This document shows, piece by piece, positions 26,099 to 35,344 of a stretch of DNA of 64,000 nucleotides. The notes under the pieces were generated by a model, which had not been told where the DNA came from, did not search any database, and saw only the letters and a list, made by a program, of their open reading frames with translations. The stretch comes from Persicimonas caeni (lineage in GTDB: Bacteria; Myxococcota_A; Bradymonadia; Bradymonadales; Bradymonadaceae), in NCBI RefSeq assembly GCF_006517175.1, contig NZ_CP041186.1:1054001-1118000 (forward strand), written 5' to 3'. Made by a program: the position numbers and the translations under genes. Position 1 is the first letter of the stretch, and each line of letters opens with the position of its first letter.

Positions 26099-26365
26099 TT
26101 GGTCTTCACAGTTCGTTGTTTCAAATGCGGTGAGAAGGATGTGCGATTGATCATGGGAGGCCGATCAATCATCCACGCCCGATGCCACGACTGCGGAGCG
26201 AACTTGCTCGCCGAAGTGATGGATTTTGAAGAAGAAGTCACCGGCGTGAACGCCAACCAACCGCCTCCTGACGATCCCCCTACCGCGCCGTCGCCCACGA
26301 CCGCCGACCTCGAAGAGGCGTCTTCGACACTCGAAGAAGACACTCAAGCCGTCTCGCAGTCGTAA
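26099..26365 (+). CDS. Small zinc-ribbon protein
   Basis: The 88-aa protein starts at a TTG (26099) 4 bp after a strong GGAGGA site, which decides the start. The N-terminal 40 residues hold two CxxC pairs, CFKCGE and CHDCGA, 20 residues apart, with spacing and context of a treble-clef or zinc-ribbon finger. The rest is an acidic Pro/Glu/Asp-rich tail with no predicted fold. It is convergent with the Clp-like gene (36 bp between stops). A nucleic-acid or protein binding role is possible; nothing more can be said. Confidence 0.7.
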   Translation: MVFTVRCFKCGEKDVRLIMGGRSIIHARCHDCGANLLAEVMDFEEEVTGVNANQPPPDDPPTAPSPTTADLEEASSTLEEDTQAVSQS

Positions 26366-26401
26366 GTCGAGCTCCCCTGCCTGTCTGACTCTCAAAATAA
26401 C

Positions 26402-29224
26402 TTATGCTTGGGGAGCTTCGTCGCGGCTGACGATCTCGACGGTATTGTGCTCGGCGTTCCAGCGCAGCCGCGGACAACTGCCGCCCTTCCCTTTGAGCAA
26501 CGCCTCGGTGACCGGCGAGTAGAGGAAATCTGAGACGAGCTGCTCGATGCTGCGCGCGTCGGACATCTCCGCGGCACGTTCGATAAGCCGGTCGCGAAGA
26601 GAGGCGTCGAGCGCGATATCGAGCCGATATTCGCTGCGCATGGCATCCATGAACGAGTCGATGCGACGCTCGAGCAGCTCGATAGCCGGAGACTCACCGG
26701 CACCGCCCAATTCTCGGAAGGTCACTGCAGCGTCGATATAATCGCGCAGACGGCCCGCCAGCGCCTTGTCTAGCGCGTCGAAGGCCTTTTCGTTGTCGAG
26801 TGTCTTTGTACCGGCGTCGTTGTCGGCAAAACCAATCTTCTTGCCACCTCGGCCAGTCTCCGCGTTTACCGTCAGGATGAAGAGAGCGTTACGCACATCG
26901 GCGCGATGGCCTCGTGTGTCGACGATGTCGCCCTCTTCAACAAGCCGCAACATCCGTTCTTGGATACGCTCGTGGGCGCAGTCGAAGTCCTCGAGCAGAA
27001 CCACGCTGCTCGGTCGACGGCGAAGCGGCGTCACGAAGAGATCTTCATCATCGTAGCCTACGTAGCCAGGCGGCGAGCCGATGAGCCGGCTCATGCTATG
27101 CGGCTCCTGGAAATCGGTCATGTCGAGACGCAACACGGCGGCCGAGTCGTTGAAAATCTCCTCGGCGAGCGCGCGCGCCAGGGTCGACTTGCCGACCCCG
27201 GGAGGTCCCACGAAGAGCAAAACAGCCATCGGGCGGTTGCGGTTGGCGTTGCGAAGCCGACTGCTGACGAGAGCGTGGGCGACCTGGGTGATCGCGAGAT
27301 CTTGGCCTACGACCGACTCCCCCAGCCTCTCCTCGATGCCTACCCACCAGTTGATTTCGCCCCGTAGCAAGCGGTCCAGCGGAATCCCCGTCTTCAGGAA
27401 GACTTGGCGAGCGACGTCATCACGCGTGACCAGCTGAGAGGACTCGGCATCCTCTTCACCGTCTTCGGCACCGACCAAATCGTTGGCGCGAGCGATACAC
27501 GCGTCCATCAGCAGCTTCTTCGATTTATCGGGCAGTCGCTGCTCGGGCAGGTATCGCACCGACAACTCGATGGCTGACTCGATAGCCGTTTCGTCGACGT
27601 CGACATCGTAATCGGCTTCCAAATCGGGGATGAGCGCCTCGAGGATCTTGGCGACGACCTCATGGGCCGGCTCCTTGATCTCGATACGCTCGAAGCGACG
27701 CTTGAGTGCCGGATCTTGCTCGATCCATCGGTGGTATTCAGCTTCGGTGGTCGCGCCGACCACGGCAATGTCGCCCGAGGCGAGCGCGCGCTTGAAGTGA
27801 TTGGGCACTTCGGCGGGGGTATTGCTACCCGAGCGCGGAGCGAAGACCGCGTGAGCCTCATCGATGAACAAAATGACGTCTTTGCTCGCCTCCTCCAGCA
27901 AACTCTTGATGCGCGATTCGAGGTCGCCGCGGTAGCTCGTCCCGCTCATCAAACTCGCGCCGTTGAGCTCCACGACGCGGTAGCCCTGCAGCTTTCGAGG
28001 CACCTGTCCGGAGGCGATGCGCTGGGCGAGGCCGACGGCCAAGGCCGTCTTACCCACGCCGGCTTCACCGGTCAGCAACGGGTTTCGCTGCTCGCGACGA
28101 AGCAGCACATTGACCACGCGCTGCAGTTCTTTTTCGCGCCCGACGATTTCGGGCAACTTCCCCTCGAGCGCTTCTTCAGTCAGGTCGCGCCCGAGCATGT
28201 CGAGGGTCGGGGTGGGCTGGCGCTTGGCGGCAAATTCGATTGCAGCTTCGACCGGAAGCGAATGCTCGAGCACCTTCGGCTCGCCGAGCGCATTGCGGAT
28301 CTCAGACTCCAGGCCCAGCGCCTGGATCAGCTCGAGGCTGGAGCCGCCGTCGTCCAGGAAGCCTTCGATCAGGTGCGTCTCGGTAATCGGGCCGTTGTTG
28401 GCCTGTTTGGCCGAGAACGACAGCATGCGGATCATGCGCGGGGTGAGCGTCTTGCGGCCCACCAAAAATTCGGGGATCGAGCTGGGCTTGCTGCCGATGA
28501 GGCGCAAGAGTTCTTCTCGAAGACGCCCCGGCTCCAGTCCACGTGCCTTGGCCGAGCGCCAGATCGTCGAATTTTTGACCGAGCAGAGCATCGCGATCAG
28601 GTGCGGGGTGCCCAAAAACGGCGTGCCGTGGGCGGCGGCGAGTTTCATCGCCCCTTGCAAAATCCGCCAGGTCGACTCGTGGAACATCGCCTCGCGCAGC
28701 AGGCCCTTTTCGTCAAAGAGTTGATCGCCTTTGCCCTCGCTCAGCCGGCGGATCGCCCAGCGCACCGACGCTGACTCGACCGCCTCGGCACGCCAGGTGA
28801 CGCTGCGTACCAGATCGAGTTCGCGCACGAGATCGCCATTTCTGGCCTGAGCCTGATGCCACGCTTCCATCAGTATACGCGTGAAACCACGCGAGAACGA
28901 CGTGCGCTCGAGCACCGGGCTCTTGTCGGAGGGGTCCTCGTCGATTTCGCGAGAAAGAAGCTGCAGGCGAGGCAGTACATCACTGTCGTCGACGACGCCG
29001 TCGGTCCCATCGGCTACCAGACCGGCCAACTCTTCATGGCCTCGCTCCAGCAGCACAATGAGCAAATCCAGCGGCAGGAACATGCGCCGGTCGACCTCGG
29101 CCAGCCACGCGCGAATCCCCTCGAGAACTTGCTGGGCCTCGGGAGAAAAGAGTTCTTGGCGCAGGCTACCCTGGTCGTCGAACAATGGATCGGTTCCGGC
29201 TGACTCCATAAGCGTGCGGTTCAC
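26402..29224 (-). CDS. Clp-type double AAA+ ATPase with three N-domain-like repeats and altered second Walker B
   Basis: The protein has about 940 aa (GTG 29224, or ATG 29209 giving 935). The first 345 residues hold three segments resembling Clp N-domain halves; the first two share the pattern DxLFDxxGxLRxxxF and the third is FLVGRKTLTPRMIRMLSFSA. AAA+ module 1 has GEAGVGKTA and ILFIDEAH. Only a short acidic linker follows it, so the ClpB coiled-coil middle domain is missing. Module 2 has GPPGVGKST and GYVGYDDEDLF, but Walker B reads VVLLEDFDCAH instead of VVLLDEIEKAH: the Asp-Glu pair is swapped. No ClpP-docking loop is obvious. It could be a substrate-remodelling ATPase of the ClpA/ClpB class with a weakened or specialised second ring. 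Confidence 0.85.
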   Translation of the reverse strand: MNRTLMESAGTDPLFDDQGSLRQELFSPEAQQVLEGIRAWLAEVDRRMFLPLDLLIVLLERGHEELAGLVADGTDGVVDDSDVLPRLQLLSREIDEDPSDKSPVLERTSFSRGFTRILMEAWHQAQARNGDLVRELDLVRSVTWRAEAVESASVRWAIRRLSEGKGDQLFDEKGLLREAMFHESTWRILQGAMKLAAAHGTPFLGTPHLIAMLCSVKNSTIWRSAKARGLEPGRLREELLRLIGSKPSSIPEFLVGRKTLTPRMIRMLSFSAKQANNGPITETHLIEGFLDDGGSSLELIQALGLESEIRNALGEPKVLEHSLPVEAAIEFAAKRQPTPTLDMLGRDLTEEALEGKLPEIVGREKELQRVVNVLLRREQRNPLLTGEAGVGKTALAVGLAQRIASGQVPRKLQGYRVVELNGASLMSGTSYRGDLESRIKSLLEEASKDVILFIDEAHAVFAPRSGSNTPAEVPNHFKRALASGDIAVVGATTEAEYHRWIEQDPALKRRFERIEIKEPAHEVVAKILEALIPDLEADYDVDVDETAIESAIELSVRYLPEQRLPDKSKKLLMDACIARANDLVGAEDGEEDAESSQLVTRDDVARQVFLKTGIPLDRLLRGEINWWVGIEERLGESVVGQDLAITQVAHALVSSRLRNANRNRPMAVLLFVGPPGVGKSTLARALAEEIFNDSAAVLRLDMTDFQEPHSMSRLIGSPPGYVGYDDEDLFVTPLRRRPSSVVLLEDFDCAHERIQERMLRLVEEGDIVDTRGHRADVRNALFILTVNAETGRGGKKIGFADNDAGTKTLDNEKAFDALDKALAGRLRDYIDAAVTFRELGGAGESPAIELLERRIDSFMDAMRSEYRLDIALDASLRDRLIERAAEMSDARSIEQLVSDFLYSPVTEALLKGKGGSCPRLRWNAEHNTVEIVSRDEAPQA

Positions 29225-29314
29225 AATCTGGCTGTGGAGCGAATAGGAAAGACTCTCGGGCGATGATAGCTCATTCGGCCCGAGTTGGGAAACTCTGCAG
29301 CACCGACCGCACGC

Positions 29315-30031
29315 TTAGCTGTGCTCCTTCTCGGCGATGACCACCAAGAAGCCGCCGAAATACTTGAGCAAGCTGTCACGCCCGACGAACTCGAGCTTTC
29401 GAAGCGCTCGGCCAACCAACGGTACTTTGTGAGCCGCGGCCGCAGGCGTGAAGATCCGAATGCCCGAGTAATCGAGCACCTTCAAATTCTCGGGCATGCG
29501 CCGACTCAGGTCGATGGCGTGGTCCCAACGCGTGTAGATGGCGCTCTCATCGGTCTTTTTCGAGATTTTGCCCGGCCCGGCAGCGCGCTTGGCCAGATAG
29601 CGCAGGCTGTAGGGGTTGTAGAACTCGAGCAGCAAATGGCCGCCGCGACGGGTCACCCGCGCCATCTCACGCAGGGCGCGATCGATATCTTTGATGTGGG
29701 CGAGCACCTTGAAGCTGTAGACGACGTCGAAACTCTCATCGGCGAACGGCAAGTCGGTCACCGAGCCCTGGGCTACGTCGAGCCCACGAGCCACGGCCTG
29801 GTGCAGCATGCCTTTGCTGATATCGATGCCCACGGCGCGCTTGGCCCGCTGAGCGACCCGATCGAGGATCAACCCGGTGCCGCAGCCGACCTCGAGCACA
29901 TCTTTGCCGCCCACGTAATCGGCGAGCAGGTCGACTTCGAGGTCGTCGATCATAGCGTGGTAGCCGCGGTCTCGCCCACGCTCGTACCATTCGGCAAATT
30001 CGTCGTAATAATCGCGGTTGGCTTTCTTCAT
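29315..30031 (-). CDS. Class I SAM-dependent methyltransferase
   Basis: About 238 aa from the ATG at 30031. Motif I VLEVGCGTGL, the acidic end of beta-2 (VGIDISKGML), VTDLPFADESFDVVYSF (motif II/IV) and the post-motif LREMARVTRRGGHLLLEFYNP match the Methyltransf_11/UbiE-like group. It is soluble and cytoplasmic. The substrate cannot be inferred. An earlier in-frame ATG at 30067 is possible; neither has a clear ribosome binding site. It is divergent from the truncated kinase fragment that starts near 30186. Confidence 0.85.
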   Translation of the reverse strand: MKKANRDYYDEFAEWYERGRDRGYHAMIDDLEVDLLADYVGGKDVLEVGCGTGLILDRVAQRAKRAVGIDISKGMLHQAVARGLDVAQGSVTDLPFADESFDVVYSFKVLAHIKDIDRALREMARVTRRGGHLLLEFYNPYSLRYLAKRAAGPGKISKKTDESAIYTRWDHAIDLSRRMPENLKVLDYSGIRIFTPAAAAHKVPLVGRALRKLEFVGRDSLLKYFGGFLVVIAEKEHS

Positions 30032-30185
30032 TATGTGGAAGTCTCGAGGTCTTGGAGTCTGAGGCATCGAAACGGCTGTCGGCACGTGCCTGTCGAATCG
30101 CCGTTCGAGATGATAACGTGAGCGGTTGTACCAGATACCTGACACTGCAGGCAATTTGCGCTAATCTACGCGTTGTCAGGCCATT

Positions 30186-30353
30186 TTGAGAACCAGTCAA
30201 CCCATCAATTTTGGAGTCGAGTGCATTGGTCGCACAGAGCGCCTCGCCCAACCCGAAGATTTTGGCAAATATCAATTGGTCGCCCGGCTGGCCCACGGCC
30301 GCATGGGGGGACTTCTACAGGCCAAGGTGCAGGAGGTAGAGGGGCCCGAGTAG
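30186..30353 (+). pseudogene. 5' fragment of a Ser/Thr kinase gene, cut by the left duplicated arm
   Basis: From a TTG at 30186 the frame reads 55 codons and includes DFGKYQLVARLAHGRMGG, the glycine-loop start of a Hanks-type kinase, then QAKVQEVEGPE. The similarity breaks at 30344, exactly where sequence identical to the inverted arm begins, and a stop follows at 30351. No invariant Lys, HRD or DFG remains. It is distinct from the kinase in the arms (different residues around the glycine loop). The rest of this gene is not in the window. The start codon is uncertain. Confidence 0.7.
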
Positions 30354-32316
30354 GTTGCCGCTGCGTCGCACTTTTGGGCGACCAAATCACGCAACGCTTG
30401 AAGGTGATTGCCGCTCCACACCACTTCGCCGATAAACTCGCCGGGGTTGTGGCCTTGGCGCTTCAAGTAGGCGCGCGGCAGGAAGTTACCGGTGGTCGAG
30501 TTGCGGTCTGTGAAACAAAAGGTTTTTGCCCTCCAGGTCGGCCAACGAGCTTGACTTGGGAGTCCATGCGGGTTAGCAAGAGGGCGTCGCTCGACGTCGA
30601 GCCGCCGAACTGGCGAATGGCGAGCAGGCGGATCTTGGGCTCCGCTTTCTTGGTCTGCACGTACAGCAGGGGAGGCAAGATGGCGATGTCGTAGTCGCCG
30701 TTACGCACCCCCTTGGACAACTCCTCATAGCTGCTCGTGACTTCCATCGGCACCGGACGCCCGAGCTCTTTCTCCATATACGCTTGGATGGGCTGAATCT
30801 CCTTTTCGAGCACATCGGGCGTCGCGATCGGAGCCCAGCCGACGCGGATGGGATCGCCGATGAGAATGGGAGACGCCTTTTCCTCACCGAGCAGCTTTTG
30901 GCCCAGCTCACTTCCCTTGATTTGAGGCCAGAAGAAGAAAGCTGCGGCGATGACGCTTGCCACGGTCACGCCGGCGATCAACGCCAGCGTCTTGCCGTTC
31001 GAGTCATCAGCGGCGCGACCGCCGATGTTCGGCGGCGGGGCTCCCATATCGATGCTCTGCTCATCCATCGTCGCGGTCGTCCGCAGATCGGACTGGGCGC
31101 TTGGATGAGAGCCGGACTGCGAGTGGGAGTCTCCTGCGTCGAACGCCCGCACCCCGGAGGGGAGGCTGCCGCTTCCCGACGGCGAGCGGCGCAACTCGGG
31201 GAATGAACCACTGTCAGCAGGACGATCGACGACCGTGGCGATATGATCTTGGCCCTGTCGCTGGGAGCCGCTGACTGCCGAGCGCGAGTCCGAGCCCGTC
31301 ACGTGAATCAGGTTGCGCTTTTCGTTCGAGGTCAGGGAGCGCTCCAGGGCGTCGTGCATCGTCGCCTGACGCTCGGCCAACTCCTCGCCGGCGATCTTTT
31401 CGAGAAACTCCGCCAGAACGTCTTCGCCGAACGCAAGCCCGCTGGCACGTGCGGCTTGGATAAGCGCACGGCGCATCTGCTCGGCGGTCTGATAGCGTTG
31501 GTCGCGATCTTTGACCAAGGCCTTGAGCACCACGCGATCGACCACATCGGGCACCGCGGGATTGTAGGTGCTCGGAGGCTCGGGTTGCTCTTGGACGACC
31601 GCCCGCATCATGTCGAGATCTTTTTCGCGCTTGAAGAGGCGACGATCGGTCAGCGCCTCCCACAGCACGATGCCGAGTGCAAAGATGTCCGCTCGCCGGT
31701 CGAGCTTCAGCCCCTTGCACTGTTCGGGAGACATGTAGGCGAATTTGCCTTTGAGGTGACCGGAGTGAGTCGCCTCGACGCCCTGGGATGCCTTGGCCAC
31801 GCCAAAGTCGAGTACTTTGACGAATCCTTCGGTGGTGCACATCAGGTTGTGCGGGGAGACGTCTCGGTGAATGAGCTCGAGGGGGCTGCCCTCCAAGTCA
31901 CGAAGCTCGTGGGCAGCGTGCAGGCCTCGACAAGCTTGGTCGACGACTGACAGAGCCACCTGCACCGGCAGGGAGGTGCCGTCGCGCTCGGCGAGCACCT
32001 GCATTTCACGCACCGTGCTGCCGTGGATATACTCCATGGCAATATAGTAGTCGCCATTCTCTTCGCCGAGCTCGAAGATTTGGACGACATTGGGGTGGTT
32101 GAGTCTGGCGATGATCCTTGCTTCCCGAAGGAACATGTCGATAAAGGAAGGATCGTCGGCCAGATGAGGCAGGATGCGCTTGATGACGACGAGGCGCTCC
32201 AGGCCGGCAAGGCCACGCTCGCGGGCAAGAAACAGCTCGGCCATGCCCCCGGTGGCCAGTTTGGTCACCAGTTCGTACTTGCCAAGCATCACGGGAGCTG
32301 TATTCGTGTCAGACAC
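30344..32316 (-). pseudogene. Truncated, frameshifted copy of the Ser/Thr kinase-PhnD fusion
   Basis: Identical to the intact gene at 41809-44109 for its first 587 codons (kinase domain, membrane helix and half of the binding domain). Two extra T (30551-30552 and 30523-30527) then shift the frame within the PhnD-like domain, and a stop falls at 30463. Even without them the copy lacks the last 110 codons because the arm ends at 30344. If expressed, it would give an intact kinase and membrane segment with a broken sensor. Confidence 0.9.
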
Positions 32317-32431
32317 GCACGCCTCGGTGTCGTTCGCGGCTCCAGAGCAGTCGAGTTGCAGAGAGTCTCATGGCCATCGTAGTCGGAATTGGCTCGTTCG
32401 CAAAGTATCCTCATGTTACAACGGAATCGCT

Positions 32432-32688
32432 ATGAAAGGATTTCATCGATCGTGGTGTTGAGTCTCGCTGTGAGCCTGAGTCTGGGCGCACTTGCGGGGT
32501 GCAAAGCCGAAGAATGTCGCCAGATGTCTCGCTGTTGCGAGGCGATCAAAGATGAGGAAGGAGTCGGCAGCGCCTGCGGCGAGATTGCTCAAGGCGTCAA
32601 AGACCCGGATACCTGCCGCACCATCCTGCGTACGGTCGAGGCGATGTACGAAGATCGCGAAGAAGATCTGCCGAAGGCGTGCCAGTAG
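32432..32688 (+). pseudogene. Frameshifted copy of the 85-aa Cys-rich lipoprotein gene
   Basis: Loss of one A in the run after the ATG (32435-32437, AAA instead of AAAA) turns the start MKRISS into MKGFHRSW and leaves the rest of the gene without its start. The body of the frame is identical to the intact copy at 41436-41693. Confidence 0.88.
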
Positions 32689-32744
32689 GTTGGGCGCACC
32701 TCTTTTGTCGTCTTGTTTTTTGTCGTCTTGGAAGTGAGTCAACG

Positions 32745-33680
32745 ATGTCTCAGGACGCCCTCAAAGCCGTCGACGTGCTCCAAGAAGTGTTGGCCGCGCA
32801 GCCTTGGCAGCCAACCGAAGATCCCGCTGTCGAGGGGCGCGGGCTGCGTGTGCGCGTGCACCTCGACGATCAGCGATCAGCATTGCTGTACGTGTGGGAC
32901 GAAGCACTGCTCGCCAAGCGGGCGGCGTGGGCTCATCGCCCCGAGCGTGCGGGGATGCTCTTTGCGGTGCCGGAGCTGATCGAATCCGGTCTAAAGTGGT
33001 GTCTCGTCGACGACGTCGACGGCATGCCGCTGACGACTTATCTCGAAAGGGAAGGGGTGGGTTCGGTGACCGAACTCGACGCGGAGCGAGCTCGGGGGTT
33101 GGCGCGTGAAGCTGGCGAGCTCGCGCGGAAGCTCCACGAGATCGAGGTTCCGCGCGAGTATGGCGACATGGTCGATCCCGATCGAGACGGCCATATTGGC
33201 CGCTGGAACACTTTCAACGGCTATATCGCTCACCGCCTCGAGCATTTCGCCGAGCAAATTCGCCATCGCGACCTCGACGAAGAGGTTCGGAGCCAGCTTC
33301 TGGCAACGATAGGAGACCTACGCGCGGAGCTTGCGGCATTTCACCCGCGCCACGCGCCCAGCCTCAACCACGGTGCCTTCGGCCCGCAGCACTTTTGGGT
33401 CGACGAGACAGGCCGTACGATCACCGCACTGACCGGATTCGACGGAGCGCGACTCCTCCCCCCCGAGGCCGATCTCGCCCGCCTGTTGTGGCTCGACGGC
33501 CTGGCTTGTGATGATGGATTGGTGCGCTCGTTCTACGCCGGATACGGTGCCGCCCGCACGATGGATCTGCAGCGCCGCGAGCGCTTCTACCGGCGCGTTG
33601 CCGCGCTCGAGGCGCTCGTCGAGTCGACGGGTCGGCGTAACTTGACGGACGCCGAGTTGGTGGCTCTCTCCTCGCCCTGA
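32745..33680 (+). CDS. Aminoglycoside-phosphotransferase-fold pseudokinase, copy 1 (left arm)
   Basis: This 311-aa frame is identical to the right-arm copy at 40444-41379 and is the only complete gene in the left arm without a frameshift. See that entry for domain content. The start ATG 32745 lies about 5 bp after a GGAAGTGAG stretch. Two copies of TTTGTCGTCTTG (about 32704-32730) sit directly upstream. If the left arm is real the cell has two identical copies in opposite orientation. Confidence 0.85.
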   Translation: MSQDALKAVDVLQEVLAAQPWQPTEDPAVEGRGLRVRVHLDDQRSALLYVWDEALLAKRAAWAHRPERAGMLFAVPELIESGLKWCLVDDVDGMPLTTYLEREGVGSVTELDAERARGLAREAGELARKLHEIEVPREYGDMVDPDRDGHIGRWNTFNGYIAHRLEHFAEQIRHRDLDEEVRSQLLATIGDLRAELAAFHPRHAPSLNHGAFGPQHFWVDETGRTITALTGFDGARLLPPEADLARLLWLDGLACDDGLVRSFYAGYGAARTMDLQRRERFYRRVAALEALVESTGRRNLTDAELVALSSP

Positions 33681-33683
33681 TGC

Positions 33684-35344
33684 TCAATCGGAAAACTTAC
33701 AGGTTCCTGGTCCACTTGCCTTCGTGATGCCATCGGCCGCGATGTGGAGGAGTACTTGCCCTCCCTTCGGGTGGTGGAGGCGAAGATGGTTGGTCCTCGG
33801 GTCATACGTCGCCGTTGCTGGTTCGTTGTAGTTGGTGTGCAACTCGAGCGCGCAGCGCGCGCGCCGTATCCTTCGGGGCACCTCGTCGTCAGCGTTCGAA
33901 TAGAGCGTGGACGATGGTCGCTGGCCCGGGGGTGCTCGACCGAGTCACGGTAAACCAAGTGTTGGGTGTGTTCGCACGCGCGAAGACTACTGGATCGTTC
34001 TCATTGACGGGGCGCAGGCGCTGCAGCTTTCCGGGATCCGATGCATCCGCGACTGCCACTTGCTCATCGTGGAACGGGAGAGCGAAGACGAGTCCTTTTT
34101 CAAGGCCCACCACGGCGGTGCGTGCGTGGTAGGATCGAGGTGCCGGGCGAATCTCCTCCCTGTCGATGCACGCCAAGACCTCAACCTTGACGGGCCACGG
34201 TCTGCACCACGGTCTTTCCGGGCGCTCTCCCACGGATCTCCTCGAGGTGGGCCGAGTTGTCGCAGCCCTAAAAGATACGCATCTCGGTTGAGGGCGTGCA
34301 TTGACTCGTTTCCGAGCAGCAAACCGTCCTACGGTGCCTCGGGCTCGGTAGTCGACGCCGCCGGATGGCGTGCTCGTATCGAAGAGGTGCAGATAGGTCT
34401 CGTCGGCGTCTGACGTGTAGGGATCGCTCGCCCAGGCCGCCAGCAGGGAGCTTCCCCACGACACTAGCTTCCAATTTCCTCCCAGAAATCCCTGCCTGGA
34501 GGTACTTCGCCCCGTGCGCAGGTCGATTGCATTCAGGATCAGCAGACTGGCATGTTTGACGCGGAGGGGCGCAGTGGATGGGCCGGGAAGGGCGATATCC
34601 TTGCAGCCGAGACGTTCGTGCTGCAGCTTGCCGCTACGTCGCGATTGGAGCACAGGAAGGGTCAACTGGCGATACTCATCGGCATTCTCACCCCAGTACG
34701 TGTCGAGCCACGCCTTGCGACGCTCGGCGCGCTGCTCGTAAGTCAGTCTCTTCTCTTTCTCGGTCGACAGCTTTCGTTTCTCATTGGCCGAGAGCTTTCG
34801 AAGTCGACCCTCAATCGGGGTGCTCGATGCGAACAGGAGGTGCCCGTCGCGCACATCGGCCCACGTTATGCGGCCCGGAGTCTCGACATGCGCGACCTGC
34901 CGAGCGTGGGTAGGAGACTCGAGTCGCAACAGATCGATACGGGAGCGAAAGGTCTGCCACCAGGGCCGCCCTGGCTTGTAGGACGTACGCTCGACATTCA
35001 CGAGCACCAGGTAATGGTGATCGCGGGTGAACGAACCCAACCAAGAGCCGACGAGCGAGTACGGCGCCGTCCAGATGCTGACTTTGTCGGTTTGCTGCGC
35101 TCCCGTCTCTTCTGACTCGAGAACAATGCTCGAACCGTCAATGCCGTAGGGTCGGTCGGCGACGACAGTTTGGGATACACCTGCGAACGGCCACAGTGCG
35201 ATGCTCGAGCTCTTCTCTGCGGATGTCGGCGGTTGCCAGGCGTCGTCCCGGCGGGGAGCGAGAAATGGGGCCGCCATCTGGGTGTCGGTGTGCCGGAGAA
35301 TGAGGAGTTGCCCCCGACTCGGACGGTAGGGCCCGCTCAGCATT
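33684..35344 (-). pseudogene. 5'-truncated, multiply frameshifted copy of the 633-aa lipoprotein gene
   Basis: The copy starts inside the native gene, at the codons for MLSGPYRPSRG, and so lacks the signal peptide and lipobox. Three one-base insertions (34328, 34229, 34183) shift the frame and restore it 50 codons later with one extra residue. A fourth (33909) shifts it again and stops it at 33889, about 70 codons early. The intact parent is at 38539-40440. Confidence 0.9.

Larger units (their letters stand above)
30344..35344 (-). repeat. Left arm of a 5-kb inverted duplication (derived copy)
   Basis: This is a reverse-complement copy of 38784-43779. Reading both arms side by side I found only seven differences, each a single-base indel: extra T in 30523-30527, extra T at 30551-30552, missing A at 32435-32437, extra G at 33909-33910, extra A at 34183-34184, extra C at 34229-34231 and extra C at 34328-34329. 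The net +5 accounts exactly for 5001 versus 4996 bp. The outer end is at 30344 and the inner end at about 35344 (35347 if one T loss is allowed). It has no transposase, terminal inverted repeat or target duplication. Confidence 0.92.
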
